Positions 53,109 to 62,382 of a stretch of 64,000 nt of DNA are shown piece by piece. The position numbers were made by a program, and so were the translations under genes. The stretch spans positions 46,362-110,361 of the forward strand of contig DBTQ01000023.1 in assembly GCA_002307135.1 (NCBI GenBank), read 5' to 3'. Within the stretch, counting starts at the first letter, position 1. The number at the start of each line of letters is the position of its first letter. Source of the DNA: Bacteroidetes bacterium UBA1312 (lineage in GTDB: Bacteria; Bacteroidota; Bacteroidia; Chitinophagales; Chitinophagaceae). Below the pieces are notes generated by a model. The model had not been told where the DNA came from, did no database searches, and saw only the letters and a list, made by a program, of their open reading frames with translations.

Positions 53109-55334
53109 CTAATTACCATAAACACTTAAGAACATAATGCGCATTAACTGCAATGTTTCAATACTTATAGCCGTATCTTTAAATTCTTCATAAACGTCAT
53201 TCAAATCATCGACTTGGCTATTTCGGAAATAATCAAAAATCTCCTCTTGCTCGTCTTCGTCCATTTCTTCATCAATACAATAACTAATATTTAGCTTGGT
53301 ACCACTGGCAACAATGGTTTCCATTTCTATTAATAATTCCTGCATGGTGATACCCTTATTCTTTGCAATGGTTTCTAGTGGAATTCTTTTATCAATATTA
53401 GTAATAATAAAAACCTTCATCCCGCTCTTGTTCACCACACTCTTCATCACAAATTCATCCGACTTCTCGATTTCATTTTCTGCTACATATTGTGCGATAA
53501 GCTTAATGAACTTTTTACCATACTTCAATGCTTTCCCCTTGCTTACACCTTGTATTTTTTCGAGCTCTTCCAAGGTTGTAGGATAATTGGTAGCCATATC
53601 TTCGATAGAATTTTCGAGGAAAATGACAAAAGGTGGTAATTTGTATTCCATACCAACTTCCTTACGCAAGTCCATAAGCATCTTAAACAATGTTTCATCC
53701 AATGCCGCTCCTGCGCTACTTCCCGAATTTATAGTTTCGTCATCATCCTGCTCTTCCTGATAGTTGTGATTAAGTGAAACTTCAATGGAGAATGGTTTTT
53801 TGAGGAATTTGTGACCAACCTCATTTATTTTGAGTAAGCCATACTCTTCAATATCTTTCCGTATCATACCTTCCAGCATCATTTGACGAATCAGTGACTG
53901 CCAGAAGTTAGCTTCCATTCCCATAACCAACCCACTTCCAAATACTTTAAGCTTGTTATGACGGAAGGTTACTATTTGAGGATTGCTGACACCCAATACC
54001 ACATTAACAATATAATCAATACCAAAACGCTCATCTACAGCCTTAATAGTATCCAATACTATTTTAACTGAATCTTTTACATCTAATTTTTCTTTCGGAT
54101 TCAAGCAATTATCGCAATTGCCGCAATTTTTACTTTCAAGTACTTCTCCAAAGTAATGTAGTAATAATTTCCTACGACATACACTGCTTTCGGCATAAGC
54201 TACAGTTTCTGCAATTAACTGTCCTCCCATCTCTCGTTCACTCAAAGGCTTGTCTCTCATGAGGTGCTCCAGCTTTTGTACATCCTTATGAGAATAATAC
54301 AAAAGACATTTACCCTCCAAACCATCTCTACCCGCTCTACCTGTTTCCTGATAATAATTTTCTAATGATTTAGGTATATTAAAATGGATAACAAAACGCA
54401 CATCCGGCTTATCTATACCCATTCCAAATGCAATTGTGGCAACAATTACATCCACTTTCTCCATCAAAAACAAATCCTGCCTTTGAGAGCGAATATTTGA
54501 TTCTAAACCTGCATGATAGGCTACTGCACTCACGCCATTAGCTTGTAACAAGCCAGCCAACTCTTCTGTCGTCTTACGATTGAGCGTGTATATAATACCG
54601 CTTTTACCTCGCATGGAATGAATAAACCGAACAATACTTTTTAATGTTTGCTCCTTCGACCCTTTGGGCACAATTTCATAATAAAGATTGGGTCTATTAA
54701 AAGAAGAAATAAAAACCTTAGGGTCACGTAATTCAAGATTTTTTACAATATCATCTTGCACTTTAGGTGTAGCCGTGGCAGTAAGTGCAATGATCGGTAT
54801 ATTCGGATCTATCGCTTCAATCATACCGCGCAATTTGCGATATTCAGGTCTAAAATCATGCCCCCATTCTGAGATACAATGCGCCTCATCTACGGCGACA
54901 AAAGAAATGTTTAAGTCGGCAAAAAATTCAATATTTTCAGCTTTCGTAAGTGTCTCTGGTGCTACATAAAGCATCTTCGTACGACCTTCCAAAAGATCAG
55001 ATTTTACTTTTCGTTGTTGTACTTTGCTAAGTGTTGAATTGAGAAAATGTGCAATATTGTCTTGACTACTATAACCTCTGATCAAATCTACCTGATTTTT
55101 CATTAACGCAATCAGTGGAGAGATGACAATAGCAACGCCCTCACTAAGTAATGCAGGAAGTTGATAACAAAGCGATTTCCCGCCACCAGTAGGCATGATT
55201 ACAAATGTATCATTACCTTCAAGAACATTATTTATAATACTTTCTTGATCACCTTTGAATTTATCAAAACCAAAATGACTTTGTAGCTCTTTTTTTAAAT
55301 TAAACTTCGACTTGACTGTACTTCTAACACTCAT
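53109..55334 (-). CDS. recQ: ATP-dependent DNA helicase RecQ
   Basis: 741 residues. 3'-5' DNA helicase in recombination repair. Motifs: VIMPTGGGKSLCYQLPALL, DEAHCISEWGHDFRPEYR, LTATATPKVQDDI, QETGRAGRDG, and the zinc cluster in CRRKLLLHYFGEVLESKNC + GNCDNC. RQC and HRDC domains follow (LEKIQGVSKGKALKYGKKF) with a long C-terminal acidic tail. First gene of the minus run recQ-nrnA-FKBP-FKBP-M1. Confidence 0.96.
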   Translation of the reverse strand: MSVRSTVKSKFNLKKELQSHFGFDKFKGDQESIINNVLEGNDTFVIMPTGGGKSLCYQLPALLSEGVAIVISPLIALMKNQVDLIRGYSSQDNIAHFLNSTLSKVQQRKVKSDLLEGRTKMLYVAPETLTKAENIEFFADLNISFVAVDEAHCISEWGHDFRPEYRKLRGMIEAIDPNIPIIALTATATPKVQDDIVKNLELRDPKVFISSFNRPNLYYEIVPKGSKEQTLKSIVRFIHSMRGKSGIIYTLNRKTTEELAGLLQANGVSAVAYHAGLESNIRSQRQDLFLMEKVDVIVATIAFGMGIDKPDVRFVIHFNIPKSLENYYQETGRAGRDGLEGKCLLYYSHKDVQKLEHLMRDKPLSEREMGGQLIAETVAYAESSVCRRKLLLHYFGEVLESKNCGNCDNCLNPKEKLDVKDSVKIVLDTIKAVDERFGIDYIVNVVLGVSNPQIVTFRHNKLKVFGSGLVMGMEANFWQSLIRQMMLEGMIRKDIEEYGLLKINEVGHKFLKKPFSIEVSLNHNYQEEQDDDETINSGSSAGAALDETLFKMLMDLRKEVGMEYKLPPFVIFLENSIEDMATNYPTTLEELEKIQGVSKGKALKYGKKFIKLIAQYVAENEIEKSDEFVMKSVVNKSGMKVFIITNIDKRIPLETIAKNKGITMQELLIEMETIVASGTKLNISYCIDEEMDEDEQEEIFDYFRNSQVDDLNDVYEEFKDTAISIETLQLMRIMFLSVYGN

Positions 55335-55551
55335 ACTTTTTATAAATCTATAGAACTTATAGGAACAATATACAACACTAATTGGATATTTTTATAGTGT
55401 ATGTCCTTAAAGAATCAACGAAATTACAAAACAATATTGTAAATGTTTTTGTAAAATGGTTCGTTTCCTCGAAAACAGCGTTATACCTATGTTTTATTGC
55501 CAAATAAAAATTTTAGCCTACATTCGTCTTTGATTTTAAGACACTATAATT

Positions 55552-55986
55552 ATGAAAAATAAATGGCTTTTTGCGGCTATTGGAATGTGTATATTAACAA
55601 TTACCGCATGTAAAAAAGATAGTCCTTTGTTAACTGCAAAAGACTGGCTTGCCGGCACTTGGAAATTGAACCTACAAGGCATCGATAAAAATGCCAATGG
55701 CGTTTTTGATGTTACAGAAGAAAATACAGTACCCGATTCTTTGGCGGTTAATTTGCAATTGAAAGTACAAGGTACAGGGTTTAGAATTGGTGCAAATAAT
55801 ACTTATGTAGATAGTTTGACCTGGGCATTACTCAATAATGACCAATTATTGAATTTGAATATAAATGATAGCGGTATTATTCAACATTTATATTATAAAT
55901 TTAATTACACTAGCCAAACACTTACATTACTCGATTCTAATGGAAGCGGTACTGCATATTTCAGGTATTATAAACGTCAGAACTAA
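55552..55986 (+). CDS. Lipocalin-like lipoprotein
   Basis: 144 residues. Signal and lipobox LTITAC, then KKDS. The mature part fits a small lipocalin-like barrel: LAGTWKLNLQGIDKNANGVFD, then strands (YVDSLTWALLNNDQLLNLN) and FRYYKRQN at the end. The AGTW near the start of the barrel is the lipocalin-like GxW. Unknown ligand. Alone, upstream of the tRNA. Confidence 0.8.
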   Translation: MKNKWLFAAIGMCILTITACKKDSPLLTAKDWLAGTWKLNLQGIDKNANGVFDVTEENTVPDSLAVNLQLKVQGTGFRIGANNTYVDSLTWALLNNDQLLNLNINDSGIIQHLYYKFNYTSQTLTLLDSNGSGTAYFRYYKRQN

Positions 55987-56023
55987 GTGCTTTTTATGTT
56001 GACGAAAAAAATCAGAATTATTT

Positions 56024-56054
56024 TTTGAAAATAAAGAAAGTCGCCTTACATTTG
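56024..56054 (+). promoter_or_regulatory. Promoter of tRNA-Arg
   Basis: TTTG (56024-56027), exactly 19 bp, TACATTTG (56047-56054). The tRNA starts 20 bp later. Confidence 0.8.
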
Positions 56055-56073
56055 CAATCCCAAACAGGGAATT

Positions 56074-56147
56074 GGCTCTGTAGCTCAATTGAATAGAGCA
56101 TCTCACTACGGATGAGAAGGTTTCAGGTTTGAATCCTGACAGGGTCA
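56074..56147 (+). tRNA. tRNA-Arg (anticodon ACG)
   Basis: A full cloverleaf: acceptor GGCTCTG/CAGGGTC with two G-U pairs, D stem with AGCTCAATTGAATAGAGCA, anticodon stem TCTCA/TGAGA around the loop CTACGGA (anticodon ACG, read as ICG after deamination, for CGU/CGC/CGA codons), and TTC-type T arm in CAGGTTTGAATCCTG. CCA is not encoded. A promoter and a terminator belong to it, so it is transcribed alone. Confidence 0.97.
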
Positions 56148-56150
56148 CGA

Positions 56151-56184
56151 AAAGAGTTTTACTAATCAGTAAAACTCTTTTTTT
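56151..56184 (+). terminator. Terminator after tRNA-Arg
   Basis: Stem aaagagttttact (56151-56163) with complement at 56168-56180, loop aatc, then a T-run. Confidence 0.9.
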
Positions 56185-56285
56185 ATGCCAAAATAAATAC
56201 AACACTTGTGGCTGTTCAAAAATCTAACAACGGACTCTTCCAAAACTTTGTAATATTGTAGCACAAAACACAACCTTGCTATTTC

Positions 56286-57659
56286 ATGACGGGCAAACAA
56301 TGGAAAACGCGCATCATTTACGCATTTCAATACATACCATTCACGCTTCACACTGTGCTTTTGGCGCTTGGCATTTGGCTTTCTTATAAATTACTTTATC
56401 GCCCCATCACTAAAGAGGATCATACAGATACTATACGCCCTTTCATTATTTTGATGGGCAGTTTCGTATTGTGGTTTTTGGTAGCACTTGTAGCACTTTC
56501 GTTAATCAGCACTTTATTTGCTTGGTTGCATTTTTTATGGTTGGGCAAAAAGAAAAATGGACGACTACATGTAACATTTCATATAGAACGACAAAGTGCA
56601 GGCAGTAAGATGAAATTGTTTTTAAATTCTGAATTGCCTGGTGCAATCAAACCATTATTAGGTTTTGTAAAAGCTCGTTTGTTTTATGACAAGCATCAAA
56701 TGACCGATAAATTTGGTTTACTATCCAGCCGCAATAAAAAAAACTCTTTACTTCGCGAAGCAGTTACGGGCAGCAGTCGTATGCTTCTTCCTGACATCAA
56801 AGAATATCAAATCAAAGGCGGATTCATTTACTTCGAAGACATTTTACAAATCATCTCTTTACCTATAAAACAAAACTTAAGCGGCAATTTTTATCAGCCG
56901 CCAACATTGCTCGATGAAACGGTCGATGAAACCGCACCTAAAAAAACAGAGACTATGGATATTCGCATCGACCAACTGCGTAAGGTAGAAGGCGAATACC
57001 TCAATTATAAAAGTTTCGAATCTGGAGACGACGTTCGGCGTATAGTATGGAAAGTATATGCCAAAAACAGAGATTTGATAATACGTATCCCCGAACGTAT
57101 GGAACCTTATGCCTCTCATTTATATTTTTACGCCAGCTTTCATGCTTCATTACAACAGAATGGTTTACGCGACAACGGATATTTTAGCGAAATGCTTAAT
57201 TTTTATAAGAATAATATTTGGGCTGTTTATGAAACACTATTGCAAAAAGAATGGCAGATACATTATATACCTGATCAACAATTTGCAAGCACCGAAAATT
57301 TAAGCGAGACAGAACGTAACGAGCGGATTGTCAGTAATAGTATATGGCAAAAGGATTTTACGCTACGCGAATATTTTAATCCTAAAGCAGGCACCATACT
57401 TGTCATTTCATCATTGACCGACCCAAAGGAATTAGCATTACTGCTTGATGAGTGCGACAATAGCGTACAAGTTTATTATGTACAGCTATCAGCTATCTTC
57501 AAGCGTTATGCAACACTTAGTTGGCTGAAACGATTAATTTTATTACCACCCAAAGATCGCTTGTCGCGATTGAAAAGCACATGGATATTTACTCCACTCA
57601 GATCGAAATTATATAAAAGAGAAAAAGAAATTGAACAATTGCTTGCAAAAAGGTATTAA
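56286..57659 (+). CDS. DUF58-family membrane protein
   Basis: 457 residues. Two N-terminal membrane segments (about 18-35 and 55-85) then a cytoplasmic part with the DUF58 core LNYKSFESGDDVRRIVWKVYAK near residues 236-257 and RDLIIRIPERMEPY. DUF58 proteins usually stand next to a MoxR-type AAA ATPase and von Willebrand proteins; none is seen here, so this is an orphan member. Role unknown, possibly envelope assembly. Confidence 0.83.
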   Translation: MTGKQWKTRIIYAFQYIPFTLHTVLLALGIWLSYKLLYRPITKEDHTDTIRPFIILMGSFVLWFLVALVALSLISTLFAWLHFLWLGKKKNGRLHVTFHIERQSAGSKMKLFLNSELPGAIKPLLGFVKARLFYDKHQMTDKFGLLSSRNKKNSLLREAVTGSSRMLLPDIKEYQIKGGFIYFEDILQIISLPIKQNLSGNFYQPPTLLDETVDETAPKKTETMDIRIDQLRKVEGEYLNYKSFESGDDVRRIVWKVYAKNRDLIIRIPERMEPYASHLYFYASFHASLQQNGLRDNGYFSEMLNFYKNNIWAVYETLLQKEWQIHYIPDQQFASTENLSETERNERIVSNSIWQKDFTLREYFNPKAGTILVISSLTDPKELALLLDECDNSVQVYYVQLSAIFKRYATLSWLKRLILLPPKDRLSRLKSTWIFTPLRSKLYKREKEIEQLLAKRY

Positions 57660-57723
57660 CCAATAAAAGCTCGGATAAACATATACGTTGACCCAAGCTT
57701 TATCTATCATTAAAAAACTTACT

Positions 57724-58059
57724 TTAACTGACTTTTTCTACAATTACTGCAGTACCATACGCCAATACCTCTGTAATTCCTGTCATTACTTCATTCGCAT
57801 CATAGCGAATATTAATCACTGCATTGGCACCACGCTCATTGGCATGTTGAATAAGCAATTGATACGCTTCTTCACGTGTTTGTTCACAAAGATCTACATA
57901 AATGGAGTTACGACCACCAAAGATGGAAAGAAAGCCTCCCGCCATATTACCGAATATACTACGACTACGCACAGTAACACCCCGAACCATTCCAAGGTGC
58001 TGTGTTATTTTATAACCTTCTAATTGATTGGAAGTAGTTGCTAATTGTTCGTTTACCAT
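57724..58059 (-). CDS. YbjQ family protein (UPF0145)
   Basis: 111 residues. The start QLEGYKITQHLGMVRGVTVRS, then LCEQTREEAYQLLIQHANER and GANAVINIRYDANEV, form the pentameric heavy-metal-binding-domain fold (DUF74/YbjQ). Function unsettled. Third gene of the gldA operon, 34 bp after the preceding gene. Confidence 0.9.
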   Translation of the reverse strand: MVNEQLATTSNQLEGYKITQHLGMVRGVTVRSRSIFGNMAGGFLSIFGGRNSIYVDLCEQTREEAYQLLIQHANERGANAVINIRYDANEVMTGITEVLAYGTAVIVEKVS

Positions 58060-58093
58060 AATTGTTTAATTTAATTATAGTAGTAAAATTAGA

Positions 58094-58687
58094 TCATTCA
58101 AACGATTTAAACGAATCGGCAATCAGTGTAGTTACCTTATAAAACTTAGCAATTGTTAATTTGAAGATTGCAGCCAGTGTATGCAGATGTTCTGTATTAG
58201 CTATTAGTGGGAGTTCATTTACATCTACTACCAATCCGCTGTAAAAAGTAACAGAGGCAGCTTTTTCATAAATCGCATCTTCGGGTGCCCTAAACAAATT
58301 CATCAAGAAGCTTTTATTTCTATTGACAAACATAGACATAACTTCATAATGCACCTCTTTAATAGGTTTATCAATGAAGTTGGGTAATAAGCGAAATTTT
58401 GAAGTAATCCATATTTCCAGCAAACGATTAACCAGTTGAAAATTTTCATCATTCAATGTACTTTGAACGGTTAGCTCACTTACAAAAAACAATATTTGAA
58501 AACTACGCTCCAATGAAATTTCAGCAATGTCAAAGGTATTACTCAATGGCAAATCCTTCAACAACTTAGTATCGCCGATGTCCACTGCTTTCTGAAAACT
58601 TTCCATCATAGCAAAGAAATCAGTTTCTTTTACAGACGGTTGCTGGTCAGGATAAAATTCACCATAAGTGATTGTTATTAATTCCAT
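58094..58687 (-). CDS. Unknown cytoplasmic protein in the gldA operon
   Basis: 197 residues, acidic and largely helical, with no signal, membrane segment or motif I recognise. Segments such as LERSFQILFFVSELTVQSTL and LAAIFKLTIAKFYKVTTLIA are amphipathic helices. It lies 17 bp after gldA and 34 bp before ybjQ. The position suggests a transporter-linked or housekeeping role, without evidence. Confidence 0.7.
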   Translation of the reverse strand: MELITITYGEFYPDQQPSVKETDFFAMMESFQKAVDIGDTKLLKDLPLSNTFDIAEISLERSFQILFFVSELTVQSTLNDENFQLVNRLLEIWITSKFRLLPNFIDKPIKEVHYEVMSMFVNRNKSFLMNLFRAPEDAIYEKAASVTFYSGLVVDVNELPLIANTEHLHTLAAIFKLTIAKFYKVTTLIADSFKSFE

Positions 58688-58704
58688 ATAGAAAAACAGT
58701 GCGA

Positions 58705-59631
58705 CTAACTTTTAACCTCCACATTTTTTGTTGCAGTTCGGAATACATCTTCCAGCGATTGTGTTTCTGATTGTAACGAACTAATATTAATGTCATTATT
58801 CAATGCCCATTGCATTACAGCTTTACGCAGCTCATCAGGACTTTCTGTATGTAGCTTCCAACGATTAGCGCCGAGGTTTTCGACTTGATCAATACCTTTT
58901 ATTTTATTGAATAATGAAGGTTCTATTGCAGTTTCCAGTGCAACTAGCAGTGTTGTCTTATTTCCGATCTGCTGCAAGTTTTCTATTTTATCGTCTGCAA
59001 CAATATTACCATTGTTGATGATAATGATACGACTGCACATGGCTTGTACTTCCTGCATAATGTGTGTTGACAACAACACCGTTTTCTCTTTACCGATATT
59101 TGTTATCAAATCACGTATTTCTACAATTTGGTTTGGATCCAAGCCCGATGTTGGTTCATCAAGGATCAGCACCTCAGGGTTATGAATCATAGCTTGTGCC
59201 AAACCTACACGTTGTTTGTATCCTTTTGAAAGTGTACCAATCTTTTTGTGGGCTTCTTTGCTCAACCCGGTCATTTTTATCATTTCCTCTATCCGAGTCC
59301 GCCTTTCTTTCTGCTCTATTTTGTGAATGCCTGCTGTTAGTTCGAGAAACTCACGAACATACATATCATAATACAATGGATTTTGCTCCGGCAAATAACC
59401 GATTTTCTTGCGTAGTTCCATCGAATCTTTCTGTACATCAAAACCACAAACCACAGCAGTTCCATCTGTAGGAGGTAAATAACCAGTTATCATTTTCATA
59501 GTAGTCGACTTACCCGCACCATTAGGTCCAAGAAACCCTACAATTTGTCCTTTGGGTATTTCGAATGAAATATGATTAACGGCTTTTTGAGTGCCGTATA
59601 TTTTAGTTAATGACTGTACACTTATAGACAT
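58705..59631 (-). CDS. gldA: Gliding-motility-type ABC transporter ATPase GldA
   Basis: 309 residues from ATG 59631; the frame opens 20 codons upstream, but that part would lie on the far side of the -7 element. ABC ATPase with FLGPNGAGKSTTMKM (Walker A), the Q loop PEQNPLYYDMYV, the signature LSKGYKQRVGLAQAMIHNPEVLILDEP and Walker B. GldA with GldF and GldG forms an ABC transporter needed for gliding in Flavobacterium; gldF and gldG are absent here. It could also be a general Nod/NatA-type ABC ATPase, so the name rests on family resemblance. Confidence 0.85.
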   Translation of the reverse strand: MSISVQSLTKIYGTQKAVNHISFEIPKGQIVGFLGPNGAGKSTTMKMITGYLPPTDGTAVVCGFDVQKDSMELRKKIGYLPEQNPLYYDMYVREFLELTAGIHKIEQKERRTRIEEMIKMTGLSKEAHKKIGTLSKGYKQRVGLAQAMIHNPEVLILDEPTSGLDPNQIVEIRDLITNIGKEKTVLLSTHIMQEVQAMCSRIIIINNGNIVADDKIENLQQIGNKTTLLVALETAIEPSLFNKIKGIDQVENLGANRWKLHTESPDELRKAVMQWALNNDINISSLQSETQSLEDVFRTATKNVEVKS

Positions 59632-59636
59632 AGGCG

Positions 59637-59644
59637 CAAACCTA
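59637..59644 (-). promoter_or_regulatory. -7-like element touching gldA
   Basis: Minus strand: TAGGTTTG (59637-59644), with five bases before ATG 59631. A TTG at 59667-59669 is 22 bp away, slightly long. Confidence 0.45.
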
Positions 59645-59840
59645 CATAAAAAGCAGATTTTAAAATCAATTTTGTATAAATAAACCCGCAAAAATCGACA
59701 GATACAACATCCTTATTTCTTATTTGTTAAATCATTTTTTGCCCTTCAAAAAAATTAATTACCTTTAACTTTGGTTGAGTTGGCTCATGTCTCAGGCAAT
59801 GGCAATTTATATAACGATGATTGAACAATAAAATAACTTA

Positions 59841-60917
59841 ATGCAGTTTAACGCAATACAAATCGCCACATTATTAGGTGGAAAAATAGAAGGTAGCCCA
59901 GACGCAAAAGTAACTCATGTAGCTAAAATAGAAGAGGCGACAGAAGGAGCTATTTGCTTTGTTGCTAATCCTAAATACGAAGATTACATTTATTCAACTA
60001 AAGCATCTGTAGTACTTGTTAATGATTCACTCCAACTCAATGGTACGGTAAGCCCCACCCTTATAAAAGTACCGGATGCTTACATAAGTTTTGCTCTTCT
60101 GTTAGAAAAATACACAGAAATGATGACGCAAAATGAACGGAAAGGCATTGAACAACCCTCCTTCGTTGCACCATCTGCTACTATAGGCAAAGATGTGTAT
60201 ATAGGCGCATTCAGCTATATTGGGGAAAATTCAAAAATAGCAGATGGCGTGCGCATATATCCGGGTAGCTATGTGGGCAGAAATGTTACTATTGGCGAAT
60301 GTACAAAAATATTTGCCGGTGTAAAAATATATGATGATTGTATTATTGGCAACCATACCATTATACATTCAGGTACCATAGTTGGCGGAGATGGATTTGG
60401 ATTTGCCCCACAATCCAACGGCGAATACAAAAAGATACCCCAAATAGGAAATGTGATTATTGAAGACCACGTAGAGATTGGAGCAAACACTACTATCGAC
60501 CGTGCGACGATGGGTTCTACCATTGTAAAAAGCGGCGTAAAGCTGGATAATCTGATACAAATAGCACATAATGTAGAAATCCACGAAAATACTGTGATAG
60601 CAGCGCAAACCGGCGTATCTGGCAGTACGAAAATTGGGAAAAATTGCCTTATCGGTGGACAAGTAGGAATAGTGGGTCACATACACCTTGCAGATGGCAC
60701 ACAAATAAATGCACAAAGCGGTATCTCAAAATCTATTGAAACACAAAATTTAGTATTAAACGGCAGTCCTGCATTCGATTATAAAACTTCATTAAAAAGT
60801 CAAGCAATTTTCAGACATTTGCCGGAAATGCAGCAACGCATTCAGAAATTAGAGGATCTTGTATCTAAACTAACTGAAATAATTAGTGTTAGTCAAAATA
60901 TTGATACAGGCAAATAA
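59841..60917 (+). CDS. lpxD: UDP-3-O-acylglucosamine N-acyltransferase
   Basis: 358 residues. Third acylation step of lipid A. The N-terminal UDP-binding-like domain (about 1-105) precedes a left-handed beta-helix of hexapeptide repeats (IGENSKIADGVRIYPGSYVG, IGECTKIFAGVKIYDD, VVGGDGFGFAPQSNGEYKKI) with the catalytic His in ELGANTTIDR-type EIGANTTIDRATMG and IQIAHNVEIHENTVIAAQTG. First gene of lpxD-lpxC/fabZ-lpxA-ABC. Confidence 0.96.
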   Translation: MQFNAIQIATLLGGKIEGSPDAKVTHVAKIEEATEGAICFVANPKYEDYIYSTKASVVLVNDSLQLNGTVSPTLIKVPDAYISFALLLEKYTEMMTQNERKGIEQPSFVAPSATIGKDVYIGAFSYIGENSKIADGVRIYPGSYVGRNVTIGECTKIFAGVKIYDDCIIGNHTIIHSGTIVGGDGFGFAPQSNGEYKKIPQIGNVIIEDHVEIGANTTIDRATMGSTIVKSGVKLDNLIQIAHNVEIHENTVIAAQTGVSGSTKIGKNCLIGGQVGIVGHIHLADGTQINAQSGISKSIETQNLVLNGSPAFDYKTSLKSQAIFRHLPEMQQRIQKLEDLVSKLTEIISVSQNIDTGK

Positions 60918-60960
60918 GCAATTACGAAATTCACAATAGAAGAATAAAAAACAGAACACA

Positions 60961-62382
60961 TTGCAACAATCAACTTATCATTCACTCAATCAACATACGC
61001 TCAAAGAGCCAGTAACATTATCTGGCGTAGGTCTGCATACAGGTTATAACGTCACAATGACGATCAGACCTGCCAACCCCGGATTTGGCTTTAGATTTCA
61101 GCGTACAGATTTACCTGAAAAACCTATGGTAAAAGCTGATGCAGATTATGTTGTAGATACATCCAGAGGCACTACTATTGAACATAATGGCGCAAAAATC
61201 AGTACTATCGAACACCTTCTTGCCGCATTGGTAGGACTTCGAATTGATAATGCATTGATCGAATTAGATGCTCCGGAGGTTCCTATTTTGGATGGCAGTA
61301 GTAGGTTATTTATTGAGGCTATTGAAAGTGTAGGAATAGTAGAACAGGATGCTAAAAGAGTCGTATATACTATTGATACAAATATACACTATTACGACCC
61401 TGTAAAGAATGTGGATATGCTGGCTATTCCGTCCAAAGATTACCAGATAACAACACTCATAGATTTTAATTCTCCGATACTAGGCACACAGCATGCCACA
61501 CTCAAAAATATTTCTGAATTTATAGTAGAAATCGGCTCTTGCCGCACATTCTGTTTTTTGCACGAAGTAGAATACCTTTTAGAAAACAATTTGATAAAAG
61601 GTGGCGATTTAAGCAATGCTATTGTTGTAGTCGACAAACCGGTTACACAAGAAGAGTTGAACCACTTAGCCAAAGTATTCAATAAACCGTCAATAGAAGT
61701 AAAGCAAGAAGGAATTTTGAATAACCTTCAAATGCAATTTCCGAATGAACCAGCAAGACATAAATTACTGGACGTAGTAGGAGACTTGGCCTTGGTAGGC
61801 TACCCTATTAACGCGCATATTATTGCAAGTCGCCCTGGTCATGCTACCAATGTGGAATTTGCAAAAAAAATCAAACAATATATACGCAAAAATAAGCATC
61901 AAGGTGACATTCCTCACTACGATCCTACCCAACCGGCTATTTGCGACATTATACAAATAGAGAAATTATTACCGCATAAATATCCATTCCTTTTGGTAGA
62001 TAAAATTATCGAAATGTCGGACAAACATGTGGTGGGTATTAAAAATGTAACTTTCAACGAACACTTTTTCCAAGGTCATTTCCCAGGCAATCCAGTAATG
62101 CCAGGAGTATTGCAAATAGAAGCAATGGCACAAGTGGGTGGTATATTTGCATTAAATAGCTATCTTGATCCTGAAAATTATGATACCTATTTTTTAAAAA
62201 TTGATAAAGTAAAATTCAAACAAAAAGTATCGCCCGGAGATACATTAATACTAAAACTAGAATTAATCAGCCCGGTTCGTAGAGGTATCTGCGAAATGAG
62301 AGGCACCGCTTATGTTGGTAATAAACTCGTTACAGAAGCCGAATTAGTAGCTCAAATAGTAAGAAAAGAAAAGAAACAATGA
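60961..62382 (+). CDS. lpxC/fabZ: Bifunctional UDP-3-O-acyl-N-acetylglucosamine deacetylase / 3-hydroxyacyl-ACP dehydratase
   Basis: 473 residues. LpxC (about 1-305): QHTLKEPVTLSGVGLHTGYN, STIEHLLAALVGLRIDN, VPILDGSSRLFI, GSCRTFCFLHEVEYLLENNL, and HKLLDVVGDLALVGYPINAH with the zinc-binding HKLLD. FabZ (about 325-473): LLPHKYPFLLVDKII, HFFQGHFPGNPVMPGVLQIE and EAMAQVGG, with the catalytic His and Glu. The start is TTG at 60961; no ATG in frame lies upstream. The fusion is known in Bacteroidota. Confidence 0.95.
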   Translation: MQQSTYHSLNQHTLKEPVTLSGVGLHTGYNVTMTIRPANPGFGFRFQRTDLPEKPMVKADADYVVDTSRGTTIEHNGAKISTIEHLLAALVGLRIDNALIELDAPEVPILDGSSRLFIEAIESVGIVEQDAKRVVYTIDTNIHYYDPVKNVDMLAIPSKDYQITTLIDFNSPILGTQHATLKNISEFIVEIGSCRTFCFLHEVEYLLENNLIKGGDLSNAIVVVDKPVTQEELNHLAKVFNKPSIEVKQEGILNNLQMQFPNEPARHKLLDVVGDLALVGYPINAHIIASRPGHATNVEFAKKIKQYIRKNKHQGDIPHYDPTQPAICDIIQIEKLLPHKYPFLLVDKIIEMSDKHVVGIKNVTFNEHFFQGHFPGNPVMPGVLQIEAMAQVGGIFALNSYLDPENYDTYFLKIDKVKFKQKVSPGDTLILKLELISPVRRGICEMRGTAYVGNKLVTEAELVAQIVRKEKKQ

